A DNA stretch of 64,000 bases, taken from positions 186,001 through 250,000 of the forward strand of contig NZ_BCSJ01000015.1 of NCBI RefSeq assembly GCF_001570805.1, read 5' to 3'. Below, piece by piece: positions 1 to 8,886 of the stretch; the first letter of the stretch is position 1, and each line of letters begins with the position of its first letter. This DNA is from Brevibacterium epidermidis NBRC 14811. GTDB taxonomy: Bacteria > Actinomycetota > Actinomycetes > Actinomycetales > Brevibacteriaceae. The notes under the pieces were generated by a model. That model saw only the letters and a list, made by a program, of their open reading frames with translations, was not told where the DNA came from and made no database searches. A program made the translations under genes and the position numbers.

Positions 1-1383
1 GCGCTTGAACACGAGACCGCCGAGGATCGGGATGAACAGGCCTGCCACCAGCAGGTTGTACGCCACGGTGAGGGCCTCGACCACGCTGGGCATGATCATC
101 GCGAGCACCAGCGTGACGACGCCGAGCCCGATGAGATAGATGCGCGAGTCGCGCACCTCGTCACCGGTCTCGCGGACCAGCGACCGCACGAGCGTCGACT
201 TCGCACCGGAGCCGGAGCCGGCAACGCCCGACGCATTCGCCGAGGCGGCCGATCCACCCGTCGCTGCGCCGTCCGCAGCAACGCCGTCCGCCCCGGCTCC
301 GTCAACCGCGGCACCCGAGCCCGCACCAACGTTGCCACCCGAATCCGGCACGATGTCCTTGCGGGCGAGGATCGGTTCGACGATGTCCTGGCGGCACACC
401 GTCGAGGCGGCCATGAGCGAACCCGAGGCCGTCGACATCATCGCGGCCAGAGCCGCGGCGAGCACGATTCCGCCGAGCACCGGATTCATCGACGCATCGA
501 CGACGGCGACGAACACATCGTCTTGGACCTCGATGCCGGGCACGATCTTCGTTGCGGCCATGCCGATGAGCGCACCGGCGACGGCATAGAGCAGGCAGTA
601 GACGCCGGCGGAGAAGCCGCCCCACCGGGCCACACCCGGGCTGCGCGCGGTGAACACACGCTGCCAGATGTCCTGGCCGATGAGCAGACCGAGGGTGTAG
701 ATGAGGATATAGCCGAGGATCGCCTGCCAGCCGATGCCCACAGGCGAGGTGTGCGATTCGGGCAGTGAGGCGAACAGCTCGGAGATGCCTCCGGACTTCG
801 AGAGCACGAGCGGCAGCATGATGAGGAAGATGCCGATCGTCTGGATGAAGAACTGCACGAAGTCCGTCAGCGTGATCGACCACATGCCGCCGAGCATCGA
901 GTAGAGGATGACGATGCCGCCGCCGATGAGCACCGACCACACCTTGTTGAGATCGAACAGGGCGTGGAAGACCGTGGCATAGGCGACCGTCGACGTCGTC
1001 GAGATCATCAGACCGTAGGCGGTCATGATCGCTCCGGAGACGAACCGGGAGCCCTTGCCGTAGCGGAGCTCGAGCATCTGCGAGACCGTGTAGATCTCGA
1101 GCTTTTGGATCTTCGGGGCGAAGAACAGCGACAGCGCGACGATACCCAGACCGATCGACAGCACGAGCCACATTCCCGACAGCCCGGCCGTATAGCCCAG
1201 GCCCACACCGCCGATCGTCGACGCGCCGCCGAGGACGACGGCCGACATCGTGCCGGTGTACAGGAGTCCGCCGAGGCGGCGCCCGGCGACCAGGAAGTCC
1301 TCCTGGTTATGGGCCTTGAACCGGCCCCAGACTCCGAATCCCACCATGGCGGCGAGATAGATGATGACTACCAAAGAGTCCAC
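1..1383 (-). CDS. Sodium:solute symporter (SSS family), C-terminus cut by window edge
   Basis: A multi-spanning membrane transporter that probably imports an organic solute with Na+. Translation from a GTG at 1383 (AAAGGG upstream) gives 461 codons to the window edge without a stop. The opening residues VVIIYLAAMVGFGVWGR, then GRRLGG and TMSAVVLGGASTIGG, are typical of SSS/PutP-like carriers, and many hydrophobic segments follow. Around 200-340 nt from the window start the protein has a loop of about 45 residues rich in Gly, Ala and Ser between membrane segments; this is unlike the family and holds one CCGAGGCGG repeat. The gene is the last in an operon behind the ThDP decarboxylase (24 nt gap) and the ureohydrolase. 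I infer a guanidino compound, polyamine or amino acid as substrate from these neighbours. The family call is firm; the substrate is a guess. Confidence 0.85.
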   Translation of the reverse strand, partial: MDSLVVIIYLAAMVGFGVWGRFKAHNQEDFLVAGRRLGGLLYTGTMSAVVLGGASTIGGVGLGYTAGLSGMWLVLSIGLGIVALSLFFAPKIQKLEIYTVSQMLELRYGKGSRFVSGAIMTAYGLMISTTSTVAYATVFHALFDLNKVWSVLIGGGIVILYSMLGGMWSITLTDFVQFFIQTIGIFLIMLPLVLSKSGGISELFASLPESHTSPVGIGWQAILGYILIYTLGLLIGQDIWQRVFTARSPGVARWGGFSAGVYCLLYAVAGALIGMAATKIVPGIEVQDDVFVAVVDASMNPVLGGIVLAAALAAMMSTASGSLMAASTVCRQDIVEPILARKDIVPDSGGNVGAGSGAAVDGAGADGVAADGAATGGSAASANASGVAGSGSGAKSTLVRSLVRETGDEVRDSRIYLIGLGVVTLVLAMIMPSVVEALTVAYNLLVAGLFIPILGGLVFKR

Positions 1384-1407
1384 AGCGACCCTTTCTGTTG
1401 GATCGGC

Positions 1408-3111
1408 TCAGTGACCGACGGTGATGTGAATGGCGGTGGGAACAGTGCGATCGAGCGCCTCGGCGACGGCCTGCGGCAGAGCGGAGTCGATGTCCGCCTC
1501 GGCGATCGTCACCCCGGCCCCGCCCATGGACTGACCGAGCTTCGCGAAGTCCGGACGGGCGAGCCTGACGGCGAAGGGCTCGATGTCGCGGTCGACCATC
1601 TGACCCTCGATCTCCGCGTACCCGCCGTTGTCGACGATGACGAACGGGATGCCCAGTCCCAGCTCGGCCGCGGTCATGAGCTCCTGGATGGAGAACATGG
1701 CCGCACCGTCGCCGAGGATGCACACGACCGGACGTGCCGGATCGGCGAGCTTCGCCCCGAGGGCGGCGGGAATGCCGTAGCCCAAGGTGGCGAATCCGGG
1801 CATGTAGAGCAGCTGATCGGGCGTGCTCGCCGTCAGTGCGTGCACCGTGCCGTCATAGGTGACCTGCGAGGAGTCACCGGAGATGACGACGTTCGATCCC
1901 GCTCCGTCTTCGACGAGCCGGGTGACCCTGGCACCGATCGCGTCGAAATCGAAATCAGTGGCCCAGCTCTGCCGGATCCGAGTGACCCGATCGGCCCCGG
2001 ATTCCCTCGCCGAGGCGGCCGATCCGTGTGCGTCGGACGATTCCGTCCCGTCCTCGCTCGCCGAGGCGGCGGTGGCCGGTGCGGACTCGAGCGCGCTCAT
2101 GAGCGCGGTGAGGAACTCGCCTGTGTCCGCGCAGGCGAGGATGTCGCCGGGCAGGTTCTTGTTCAGCTGGTCAGGATCGATATCGCAGCGGATGACGGTC
2201 TGCCGGGCAGACTCATCACGCACACCGATGCTCGTCTGAGCGCCGATGGCTCCGCCCCACAGATCGGAGTCGGCCAGTTCGGATCCGAGCACGATGAGCA
2301 CATCGGCAGCCGCGGATTCGGCCTGCACGCTCGGGAAGCGCACGTTCGAACCCAGCGACAGCGGATGCGTCTCGGACACGATGCCCTTGCCGTTGGCCGT
2401 CGTCGCCAGGGGAGCGTCGAGGGTCTCGATGAGTCGGACCACCTCGGCGTGTGCTCTCCTGGCACCGCCGCCGGCGATGACCAGCGGACGCTTCGCCGCG
2501 CTGATCGCCTCTGCCGCACGGGCCACAACATGGTCGTCGAGCCCAGGGCGGTGGCCGGCGAACGGAACCGGAACGCTGCCGTTCCACGCTCCCTCGAGCA
2601 CGTCGAGGGGAACCTCGATGTGCACGGGTCCGGGACGGGCCGAGTCGAACATGGCGAACGCCTCGGCGACGGCCTGTGCAGCGCCTTCGGCGGTGCGGGT
2701 GCGCTGGGAGGACACGAGGAGGCGATTGAGTGCCCCGGAGGAGTCCTTCGTCTCGTGCAGCATTCCGACGTCGGCGCGCTCGAACCCGGTGGGCACACCG
2801 GGGGAGAGGATGAGCATCGGTCGGGACTCGGCATAGGCGGTCGCGGCGGCGGTGATGACATTCGTCAGCCCCGGCCCCGAGGTCGTGATGACGACCCCGG
2901 GCTTGCCGGAGACGAGGAAGTACCCGTCGGCACCGTAGCCTGCCCCCTGCTCGTGGCGGGGAGTCACGGCACGGATCCCGAACTCCGGCAGATGCCGGTA
3001 GAACTCGAGATTATGGGTGCCGGGGATTCCGAAGATCGTGTCGACACCATGGGCAGCCAGGGTCGCCACCACTGCACGACCGCCGTTGCGGACGTTGTTC
3101 TCGGTGCTCAT
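1408..3111 (-). CDS. Thiamine-diphosphate decarboxylase, AruI-like (acetolactate synthase fold)
   Basis: A 567-residue ThDP enzyme with the three usual domains: PYR (about 1-170, catalytic Glu54 in PRHEQGAG), central Rossmann-like (about 190-335) and PP (about 385-555, with GDGAAMFS and the downstream DNGGY that bind Mg-ThDP). Acetolactate-synthase-like annotation is the default, but adjacency to a ureohydrolase suggests a 2-ketoarginine (5-guanidino-2-oxopentanoate) decarboxylase like Pseudomonas AruI. A carboxyethylarginine-synthase-like role is an alternative. I chose ATG 3111 because it follows GGAGTCTGAGC and lies 2 nt past the ureohydrolase stop; an in-frame extension upstream has no support. 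A Ser/Ala/Glu-rich insert (about residues 355-385) between central and PP domains carries two CCGAGGCGG repeats. The fold is certain; the substrate is inferred. Confidence 0.8.
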   Translation of the reverse strand: MSTENNVRNGGRAVVATLAAHGVDTIFGIPGTHNLEFYRHLPEFGIRAVTPRHEQGAGYGADGYFLVSGKPGVVITTSGPGLTNVITAAATAYAESRPMLILSPGVPTGFERADVGMLHETKDSSGALNRLLVSSQRTRTAEGAAQAVAEAFAMFDSARPGPVHIEVPLDVLEGAWNGSVPVPFAGHRPGLDDHVVARAAEAISAAKRPLVIAGGGARRAHAEVVRLIETLDAPLATTANGKGIVSETHPLSLGSNVRFPSVQAESAAADVLIVLGSELADSDLWGGAIGAQTSIGVRDESARQTVIRCDIDPDQLNKNLPGDILACADTGEFLTALMSALESAPATAASASEDGTESSDAHGSAASARESGADRVTRIRQSWATDFDFDAIGARVTRLVEDGAGSNVVISGDSSQVTYDGTVHALTASTPDQLLYMPGFATLGYGIPAALGAKLADPARPVVCILGDGAAMFSIQELMTAAELGLGIPFVIVDNGGYAEIEGQMVDRDIEPFAVRLARPDFAKLGQSMGGAGVTIAEADIDSALPQAVAEALDRTVPTAIHITVGH

Positions 3112-3113
3112 GC

Positions 3114-4124
3114 TCAGACTCCGAGGGCAGTGCCGGACGGGCCGGAGGGAGCAGTGACTCCGTTGTTCTCCGCTGCCCACAGGGACAGGATCTCGTAGCC
3201 GACATGGGCGGCGGCGAGTCCGGTGACTTCGGCATGGTCGTAGGCCGGGGCGACTTCGACGATCTCGGCACCGACGACGTTGAGTCCCTGGAGGCCGCGG
3301 ATCGAGTTGAGCAGCTCACGGCTGGTCATACCGCCGGCCTCGGGGGTGCCGGTGCCGGGTGCGGCCGCCGGATCGAGGACGTCGATGTCGACGGACAGAT
3401 AGACCGGGGCATCGCCGAGTCGCTTGCGCATCCGGGCGACGACGTCCTGGACGGAAGTGAACTGGTATTCGTCGCTGCGGATGATCTGGAAGCCGAGCAC
3501 CTCATCGTCCTCGAGGTCCTTCTTCCCGTAGAGGGGGCCGCGGATGCCGATGTGCATCGAGGCCGTCATATCGATGAGGCCCTCTTCGCTGGCGCGACGG
3601 AACGGAGTGCCGTGCGTGTAGGGCGCACCGAAGTAGGTGTCCCAGGTGTCCAGGTGCGCATCGAAATGGAGGACTGCGATCTTGCCGTGCGTCTTGTGCA
3701 GGGAGCGCAGATTCGGCAGAGCCAGGGTGTGGTCCCCGCCGAGGGTGAGCAGCTTGGCGCCATCGGCGCGCATGGCGTCGGCGTTGTCCTCGACGGTGGT
3801 GATGGCCTCTTCGATGTCGAAGGGGTTGACGCCGAGGTCACCGCAGTCAGCGACCTGCTGCCAGGTGAACGGGTGGACGTTCGTGGCCTGGTTGTAGGGG
3901 CGCAGCAGCTTCGAGGACTGGCGGATATGAGCGGGTCCGAAGCGGGCGCCGGGACGGTAGCTGACGCCGGCGTCGAAGGGGATGCCGATGACCTTGACGT
4001 CGATCTTCTCGCCGGGACGCTCGGCTTCGACTTCGTCGATGCGCGGCAGCAGTCCGAACGTCGGGGGTCCTGCGTAGCGGGGTGTCTTGCTGTAGTCGGC
4101 TGGGCCGAGCGGCTGAGACGTCAC
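3114..4124 (-). CDS. Agmatinase/guanidinobutyrase-family ureohydrolase
   Basis: A cytosolic binuclear-manganese ureohydrolase of 336 residues that releases urea from a guanidino substrate. Metal-binding motifs are intact: GGDHT (His132), HFDAHLDT (Asp155, His157, Asp159) and SVDIDVLDP (Asp246, Asp248), followed by PGTGTPE of the agmatinase branch. The GTG start at 4124 follows AAGGAG. This is the first gene of the operon with the decarboxylase and symporter, divergent from the PucR regulator. The context favours 4-guanidinobutyrate or agmatine over arginine as substrate. Proclavaminate amidinohydrolase belongs to the same family, but no beta-lactam genes are nearby. Expression is probably set by the PucR protein through the palindrome at 4243-4259. 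Confidence 0.88.
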   Translation of the reverse strand: MTSQPLGPADYSKTPRYAGPPTFGLLPRIDEVEAERPGEKIDVKVIGIPFDAGVSYRPGARFGPAHIRQSSKLLRPYNQATNVHPFTWQQVADCGDLGVNPFDIEEAITTVEDNADAMRADGAKLLTLGGDHTLALPNLRSLHKTHGKIAVLHFDAHLDTWDTYFGAPYTHGTPFRRASEEGLIDMTASMHIGIRGPLYGKKDLEDDEVLGFQIIRSDEYQFTSVQDVVARMRKRLGDAPVYLSVDIDVLDPAAAPGTGTPEAGGMTSRELLNSIRGLQGLNVVGAEIVEVAPAYDHAEVTGLAAAHVGYEILSLWAAENNGVTAPSGPSGTALGV

Positions 4125-4242
4125 TGGCTTTCTCCTTCGTCGTGGCGGTTGACCGGATCCGGACAGGCCGGTGGTCGTGTGCTCAGCCTAGGACGTGGCT
4201 CACACAACACCGATATCCAGGACGGCGCATTTGAAACCCAGG

Positions 4243-4262
4243 CTATCCAGGGTGGATAGAAT
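4243..4262 (+). promoter_or_regulatory. Palindromic operator overlapping the -10 box of the PucR gene
   Basis: CTATCCA-GGG-TGGATAG (4243-4259) is a perfect 7-bp inverted repeat with a 3-nt centre, in the divergent gap between the ureohydrolase operon and the PucR gene. The right arm runs into TAGAAT (4257-4262), which sits 7 nt before the ATG at 4270, so it would be the -10 box of a leaderless transcript. A related half site, ATATCCAGG, lies at about 4213. The position fits autoregulation and control of the divergent operon. The bound protein is inferred. Confidence 0.55.
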
Positions 4263-4269
4263 CGGATGC

Positions 4270-5691
4270 ATGGTCACCTTGGAACAGATCTGGTCACGTG
4301 CAGAACTCGCGCTCGACGTCATCGTCGATTCGCCGACTGCCGCGGACCAGGAGGTCACGATCGTCCACTCCTCGGAGCTGCCGGAGGTCGACGAATGGCT
4401 TGCCGGCGGAGAGGTGCTGCTGACGATCGGGGTCGGCCAGGACCTCGGCGGGGACACGGTCGGGGACTATGTGCGCCGCCTCAAGTCCGTCGGCGTTCAT
4501 GCGCTCGGCATCGGCTTGGGATCCGACCTGCCGTGGAAGCAGGTCCCGCCGAAGCTCATCGCTGCCGCGCAGGAGGAGGGGCTGGCGCTGTTCGGGGTGC
4601 CCGAGCCCGTTCCGTTCGTCGCCGTCGTCGGTGCCTTCACCCGGATGCGCGAGGCCGAGACGAACAGAGAGCTGACCCGGGCGAGCAGCGCGGCTCGTCG
4701 TTTCGCGACCGCGTTGGCGGGCGTTGGCCCCGCAGCTCTCGTCGCCGATCTGGCGGAGACCTTGGAAGCGCCGGTCCGCTTCGTCTCGCCCACCGGCAGA
4801 GCCTTGAGCGGAGACGATGCCGAGGAAGACGTGCGTTCAGCACTCATCGAAGAGTCATTGAAACCGACGACCGGGCCTCGTCTGATCCGCACGGGTTCGC
4901 GAATCGTCGAGGCCGTTCCGATCGGGGGTGACCATCCGCTCGGGTGGATTCTCACCCCCGCCGAGGCGGTCGGATCTCCGAAGACTCGTGCCCTGCTGCT
5001 GTCGACCGCCTCGGCGCTGTTGGCGATGACGCTGACAGACCTGCCCGTTCCCTCTGGTCGTGCGGTGCTCTTCGACACCGATCTGAGCGACGTTGAGGCG
5101 CGCGAGGAGTGGACCCGGGCGACGGGTCTGGCCCCGGTGGCGACAGTGGGGATCCACATCTTCGGCGGGGTCCGCGGGGACTCTGCCGAACGCCTCATCG
5201 CCGATATCGTCGGCCGCAGTCTGCTCACCCGCTCCGGTTCTCTGCTCGGAGTCGTCGGGGCACAGGAGCGCGGACTCGATGAGCTCGTGACGAAGGCTGC
5301 CGAGGTCACCGGACTGGAGGTGCTCACGCAGAAGCGGCTGCCCTTGGGACAGCTCCACCACACGTGGATGCTGTGGCGGACGCAGCACGAGTCCGAGGCC
5401 TCCGAGGTCAGAGCGCTGCTCTCGGCAGTCGATGAGGAGGCTGCCGACCGGTTCGTCGATCGGGTCCTCGGCGAACTCTTCCGGGCACGCGGTGGTCAAG
5501 AGCTGCTGGAGACTCTGCGCGCTTTCATCGCCGCGTCCGGGGCGCGGGAGCGCATCGCCGCCGATCTGGGAGTCCACCGGCATACGGTGCGGGCGCGGTT
5601 GGCGAAGATCGAAAAGCTGCTTGGCCGCGACCTCTCCCGCGCCGAAACACGGCAGGCGGTGTCGATGGCGCTCGAACTCGCCGAACTCTAG
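4270..5691 (+). CDS. PucR-family transcriptional regulator
   Basis: A 473-residue regulator. The N-terminal PucR domain (about 1-125, with sequence like EVDEWLAGGEVLLTIG) is followed by a middle GGDEF-like sensory region and a C-terminal helix-turn-helix of the HTH_30 type (ERIAADLGVHRHTVRARLAK, then IEKLLGRDL). This architecture is known in activators of purine, amino acid and polyamine catabolism. The ATG at 4270 has no Shine-Dalgarno but lies 7 nt after TAGAAT, so a leaderless start fits better than the upstream in-frame codon at 4195. It is divergent from the ureohydrolase operon and is its likely regulator. It converges with the aminotransferase gene. Confidence 0.85.
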   Translation: MVTLEQIWSRAELALDVIVDSPTAADQEVTIVHSSELPEVDEWLAGGEVLLTIGVGQDLGGDTVGDYVRRLKSVGVHALGIGLGSDLPWKQVPPKLIAAAQEEGLALFGVPEPVPFVAVVGAFTRMREAETNRELTRASSAARRFATALAGVGPAALVADLAETLEAPVRFVSPTGRALSGDDAEEDVRSALIEESLKPTTGPRLIRTGSRIVEAVPIGGDHPLGWILTPAEAVGSPKTRALLLSTASALLAMTLTDLPVPSGRAVLFDTDLSDVEAREEWTRATGLAPVATVGIHIFGGVRGDSAERLIADIVGRSLLTRSGSLLGVVGAQERGLDELVTKAAEVTGLEVLTQKRLPLGQLHHTWMLWRTQHESEASEVRALLSAVDEEAADRFVDRVLGELFRARGGQELLETLRAFIAASGARERIAADLGVHRHTVRARLAKIEKLLGRDLSRAETRQAVSMALELAEL

Positions 5692-5745
5692 GCATCCCTC
5701 TTACCGACTGCTCGGCGCGGTGTTCTGTGCGGCAGTGTCCGCTGA

Positions 5746-6870
5746 CTACTCCGCGAAGTGTTCGACGCGGAAGCGTTCGGCGATCTCAAGCACCCGGGCG
5801 AGAGCCTCGTCTTCTCCGATGCTGATGCGCACACCGGCACCGAGATTGCGCACTGCCACGGCCTGTTCGACGCAGGCGTCTTCGAACGCCGAGGACTTCT
5901 CACCCAGAGGCAGCCACACATAGTTCGCTTGGGCTTCGGGCACGTCCCACCCCTGTTCTCGCAGGGCGGCCGCGAAAGCGTCACGGGACTGCGCGATACG
6001 GGCGGCACGATCGAGCACTTCATCCCAGTGGTTGAGGGATTCGAGGGCGGCAGCCTGGCTGAGATCGGTGACACCGAAGGGGATGACGGCCTTGAGCAGA
6101 CCTTCGATGACCGGCGGGTGGGCGACTGCGTAGCCGACTCGCAGTCCAGCGAGTCCGTGCGCCTTGGAGAAGGTGCGGAGCAGGACGAGATTCGGATAGT
6201 CGCGAACGAGACTGAGTCCATCGGCCCGGCCGGGTGCCGTGGCGAACTCCCAGTACGCTTCGTCGAGGGCGACGAGGACGTGGGACGGCACCTTGTCGAG
6301 GAAGGCGCGGACTTCGTCATCGCGCAGAACCGGACCGGTCGGGTTGTTCGGCGAACACAGGATGATGAGGCTGGTGCGATCGGTGATCGCCGCCGCCATC
6401 GCGTCGAGGTCGTGGCGACCCTCCGCAGTCAGCGGCACCTCGTGACGGGTGGACCCGACGAGCCCAGTGGTCTGCGGATACATCTCGAACGATGGCCACG
6501 GATAGATCGCCTCGGTGGTGACGTCCGACGTGATCTGGGTCAGAGCGACGAGCAGTTCGCTGGCACCGGTGGTGACGACGAGCTGATCCAGCCCGACACC
6601 GAGGCGGTCGGCCAGTCCCTGACGCAGCGCCAGAGCCGCATCATCGGGGTAGAGCGCGGGGTTCGTCGCATGAGCGACCATGGCCTCGAGGACAGCCGGC
6701 AGGGGAGGCAGGAAGTTCTCATTCGAGGAGAGTTTGAACGATTCCAATCCCTCGACCTTGCGAGGGGGTTTGCCCGGAATATAAGGCGGGAACGTATCCA
6801 GAGCGGACCGCAGACGGGGTGCGGCTGCGGAGGAAGCGGAATCTGTGGCGGCGGGGTCGGAGTCGTTCAT
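5746..6870 (-). CDS. HisC/Pat-like PLP aminotransferase
   Basis: A fold-type I aminotransferase of 374 residues, similar to histidinol-phosphate and aromatic aminotransferases. Visible motifs: KLSSNEN near residue 46, YPDD at 74, SPNNPTGP at 173-180, DEAYWEF at 203, and the PLP lysine Lys236 in RTFSKAHGLAGLRVGY. Length matches the family. There are no his genes nearby, so a Pat-type aromatic aminotransferase is likelier than HisC proper. Since it lies beside a ureohydrolase-decarboxylase locus, an arginine transaminase role is worth testing, although the regulator gene separates it from the operon. The upstream region shows CATCAT 6 nt before the ATG, a weak leaderless signal. Confidence 0.82.
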   Translation of the reverse strand: MNDSDPAATDSASSAAAPRLRSALDTFPPYIPGKPPRKVEGLESFKLSSNENFLPPLPAVLEAMVAHATNPALYPDDAALALRQGLADRLGVGLDQLVVTTGASELLVALTQITSDVTTEAIYPWPSFEMYPQTTGLVGSTRHEVPLTAEGRHDLDAMAAAITDRTSLIILCSPNNPTGPVLRDDEVRAFLDKVPSHVLVALDEAYWEFATAPGRADGLSLVRDYPNLVLLRTFSKAHGLAGLRVGYAVAHPPVIEGLLKAVIPFGVTDLSQAAALESLNHWDEVLDRAARIAQSRDAFAAALREQGWDVPEAQANYVWLPLGEKSSAFEDACVEQAVAVRNLGAGVRISIGEDEALARVLEIAERFRVEHFAE

Positions 6871-6940
6871 GGACTCATGATGTCACAGGGGATCTGCGCC
6901 GCCGCCACTCGCCGGAGCGATCACACACCGTGGATGACGA

Positions 6941-7723
6941 TCACCAGGGCTTCTCCGGGGTCGACCGGCCTCCGTCGCCGCCGGGGCCCTGCTGGCGCTG
7001 GTGCCGTTCGGATTCCTCACGGCGCTTCTCCAGCTCGTCACGTTTCTTCTCCTGTTCGGACTTGCCCGAGGAGTCGTCCGACTTCTCCTCCTCGCCGGAT
7101 TCCTCGCCCTCGTCTCCGGAGGATTTCTCGTCCTCGGAGTCCTGATCCTGCGAATCCTCGTCATCGGACTCGCTGTCGTCGGTTCCCTCTTCCTTGGCCT
7201 TCTCGCCCTGCTTCTTGTCCTCGACGCGTTTCTTCGCCTGGTTGCTCTTCTGCTTCTCTTCGCTCTTCTTCGGCTGACATTCCTCGGGAGCGTCTTCGAG
7301 GGTCTTGAGTGAACGGTCGTAGAGCTCCTGCGACTGGTCGGGGTCCTGCGAGGCAATCTGGTCTGCCTGCTTCTCATAGACATAGGACAGGTTGATCCGC
7401 ACCGCACATTCGACTGAAGTCGGGGCGATGTCCAAAGCGGCTTCGAGGTCGGTCTGGGCGGCATCGAAATCGCCGACGGCTGCCTCGGCGGTGCCGCGGT
7501 TGTAGTAGCCGATATGGCGTTGGAACGGACTGACCTTGAGGAATGCCGTCGCCGCCTTCTTCGCGCCGGGGAAGTCGTTCGAGGTGTAACGGACCTGCGA
7601 GGCGGTTCCGAAGTATGTGGCCATCGCGATATAGCCGAACAGCAGGGCGAAGATGGTGCCGAGGGTGAGGTTGATCTTCGTGATCCGGCGCAGCCGTGAC
7701 CACAGACTCTTCACGCGGTTCAT
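6941..7723 (-). CDS. TPR-containing membrane protein with acidic tail
   Basis: A 260-residue protein with an N-terminal transmembrane segment (about 18-38, INLTLGTIFALLFGYIAMA), then TPR-like helices (about 45-130, with YNRGTAEAAVGDFDAAQTDL), and a long highly charged C-terminal tail rich in Glu, Lys, Ser and Asp. It resembles the TPR proteins (BatC-like) that close MoxR/VWA operons. The ATG at 7723 overlaps the stop of the upstream VWA gene (ATGA) and is preceded by GGGAGG; an upstream in-frame extension reads through the VWA gene and is spurious. I infer a scaffold role with the two VWA proteins at the membrane. Confidence 0.72.
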   Translation of the reverse strand: MNRVKSLWSRLRRITKINLTLGTIFALLFGYIAMATYFGTASQVRYTSNDFPGAKKAATAFLKVSPFQRHIGYYNRGTAEAAVGDFDAAQTDLEAALDIAPTSVECAVRINLSYVYEKQADQIASQDPDQSQELYDRSLKTLEDAPEECQPKKSEEKQKSNQAKKRVEDKKQGEKAKEEGTDDSESDDEDSQDQDSEDEKSSGDEGEESGEEEKSDDSSGKSEQEKKRDELEKRREESERHQRQQGPGGDGGRSTPEKPW

Positions 7724-8886
7724 CGCGGACCTCCCTGGCGGGACACCGGCTGGTAGGGAACTCGGCCTCCGGGGCCGGGTGGACCACCGGGGCCCGGCAT
7801 GACTCCGGGACCGGGCGGGCCGCCTCGGCGAGGGCGCTTCGGGGTGATCGCCTTGAGGCGAAGGTATTCGCGGACTCCGAAGACGAGCTCCACGGCGATC
7901 CACGCGAAGACGAGGATGAGCGGGACCCAATAGTATTCGTCGACGGTCACCCGGCCGTCCTTCTTCACCAGTGCCTGGTCGTATTTCGGAGCCTTATAGA
8001 CGCTGGAGATCGCGCCTTTCCCGTCGCGGTGGTGGTAGTCGACGCCGAGGTCCGAGGCGATCTGACGCAGGTTGCCCTCGTCGATCTTCGAAATTCCCGG
8101 ATTGCCGTCGCGGTCCTGGACATATTCGGGCGGTGCCTGATCGTCATCCGGGTCATCGGGGTCGCCGATTCCCGGGGCATTGCCGGGGTTGCCGACACCG
8201 GACCCGTAGCCGAACGGCTGCACGTCGCGCATCTTCCCGCCCTCTTCGGTGCCGTATCCGAAGACGGCTCCGCTGTCGATGCGAGAAGCGAAGGACGACC
8301 ACGATTCCGGGGACTCCGACACGGTCTGCTCACCGTCGCCGAAGTAGAACACGACGTTCTTGTTCTCCGGACGGTCCTCATCGTTCGACGACATCCGCTT
8401 CTCGAGCTCCTCGCCGGCTTCGGTGATCGACGATCCACGGGAGTTCATTGACGATTCGGGATCGAGGACGTCGACAGCGGAGGCGAAGGCCGCGTGATCG
8501 GTCGTCAGCGGCATCACGGTGGCCGCGGTCGAGGCGAAGGTGATGATGCTCATCCGGGTGCCCGGGAAGGCATCGGCGAGTTCGAGCATGTCCTCCTTGA
8601 CCCCGTCGAGGCGAGTCCTGTCCCCGTCGAAGTCCTCTGCGGCCATCGACGTCGTGACATCGACGACGAAGTACACATCGGCTCGCGCCTCGTACTCCTC
8701 GGTCGATGACTTGATCGGGATGCCGGGGCGCGCCAGTGCGAGCGCGAGCACGGCGACGACGCCCATGCGGGCGAACCACTTCCAGCGTGCACCGTCGCCG
8801 CGGATGGCCGGGATGATGCACACGGTGAGCAGGGCGAGGACGATGAAGCCCCAGCCGAACCAAGTGAAGACGGGATCGAAGATCAT
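7720..8886 (-). CDS. von Willebrand factor A domain membrane protein (second VWA gene)
   Basis: A 388-residue BatA/BatB-like protein. Two membrane segments at the N-terminus flank a short loop, followed by a VWA domain beginning near residue 85 with the metal-site motif DVTTS (a variant of DxSxS) and a later TFAS strand. The C-terminus has another membrane helix and a Pro/Gly-rich cytoplasmic tail. ATG 8886 overlaps the upstream stop (ATGA) and follows GGAGG with an 8-nt spacer, so it is preferred to an in-frame start 15 nt upstream. It is translationally coupled to both neighbours. Its precise role is unknown; MoxR-VWA systems are thought to act in chaperone-like assembly or envelope stress. 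Confidence 0.8.
   Translation of the reverse strand: MIFDPVFTWFGWGFIVLALLTVCIIPAIRGDGARWKWFARMGVVAVLALALARPGIPIKSSTEEYEARADVYFVVDVTTSMAAEDFDGDRTRLDGVKEDMLELADAFPGTRMSIITFASTAATVMPLTTDHAAFASAVDVLDPESSMNSRGSSITEAGEELEKRMSSNDEDRPENKNVVFYFGDGEQTVSESPESWSSFASRIDSGAVFGYGTEEGGKMRDVQPFGYGSGVGNPGNAPGIGDPDDPDDDQAPPEYVQDRDGNPGISKIDEGNLRQIASDLGVDYHHRDGKGAISSVYKAPKYDQALVKKDGRVTVDEYYWVPLILVFAWIAVELVFGVREYLRLKAITPKRPRRGGPPGPGVMPGPGGPPGPGGRVPYQPVSRQGGPR

Noticed and set aside
964..3198. Long plus-strand open frame (over 700 codons) opposite the ThDP enzyme
   Set aside because: It is the antisense of a clearly conserved enzyme; composition is Arg/Gly/Asp-rich with no motif. High GC produces such frames.
3114..4124. 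Clavulanate-type cluster (amidinohydrolase plus ThDP enzyme)
   Set aside because: The pairing recalls proclavaminate amidinohydrolase and carboxyethylarginine synthase, but no beta-lactam synthetase or oxygenase is near.
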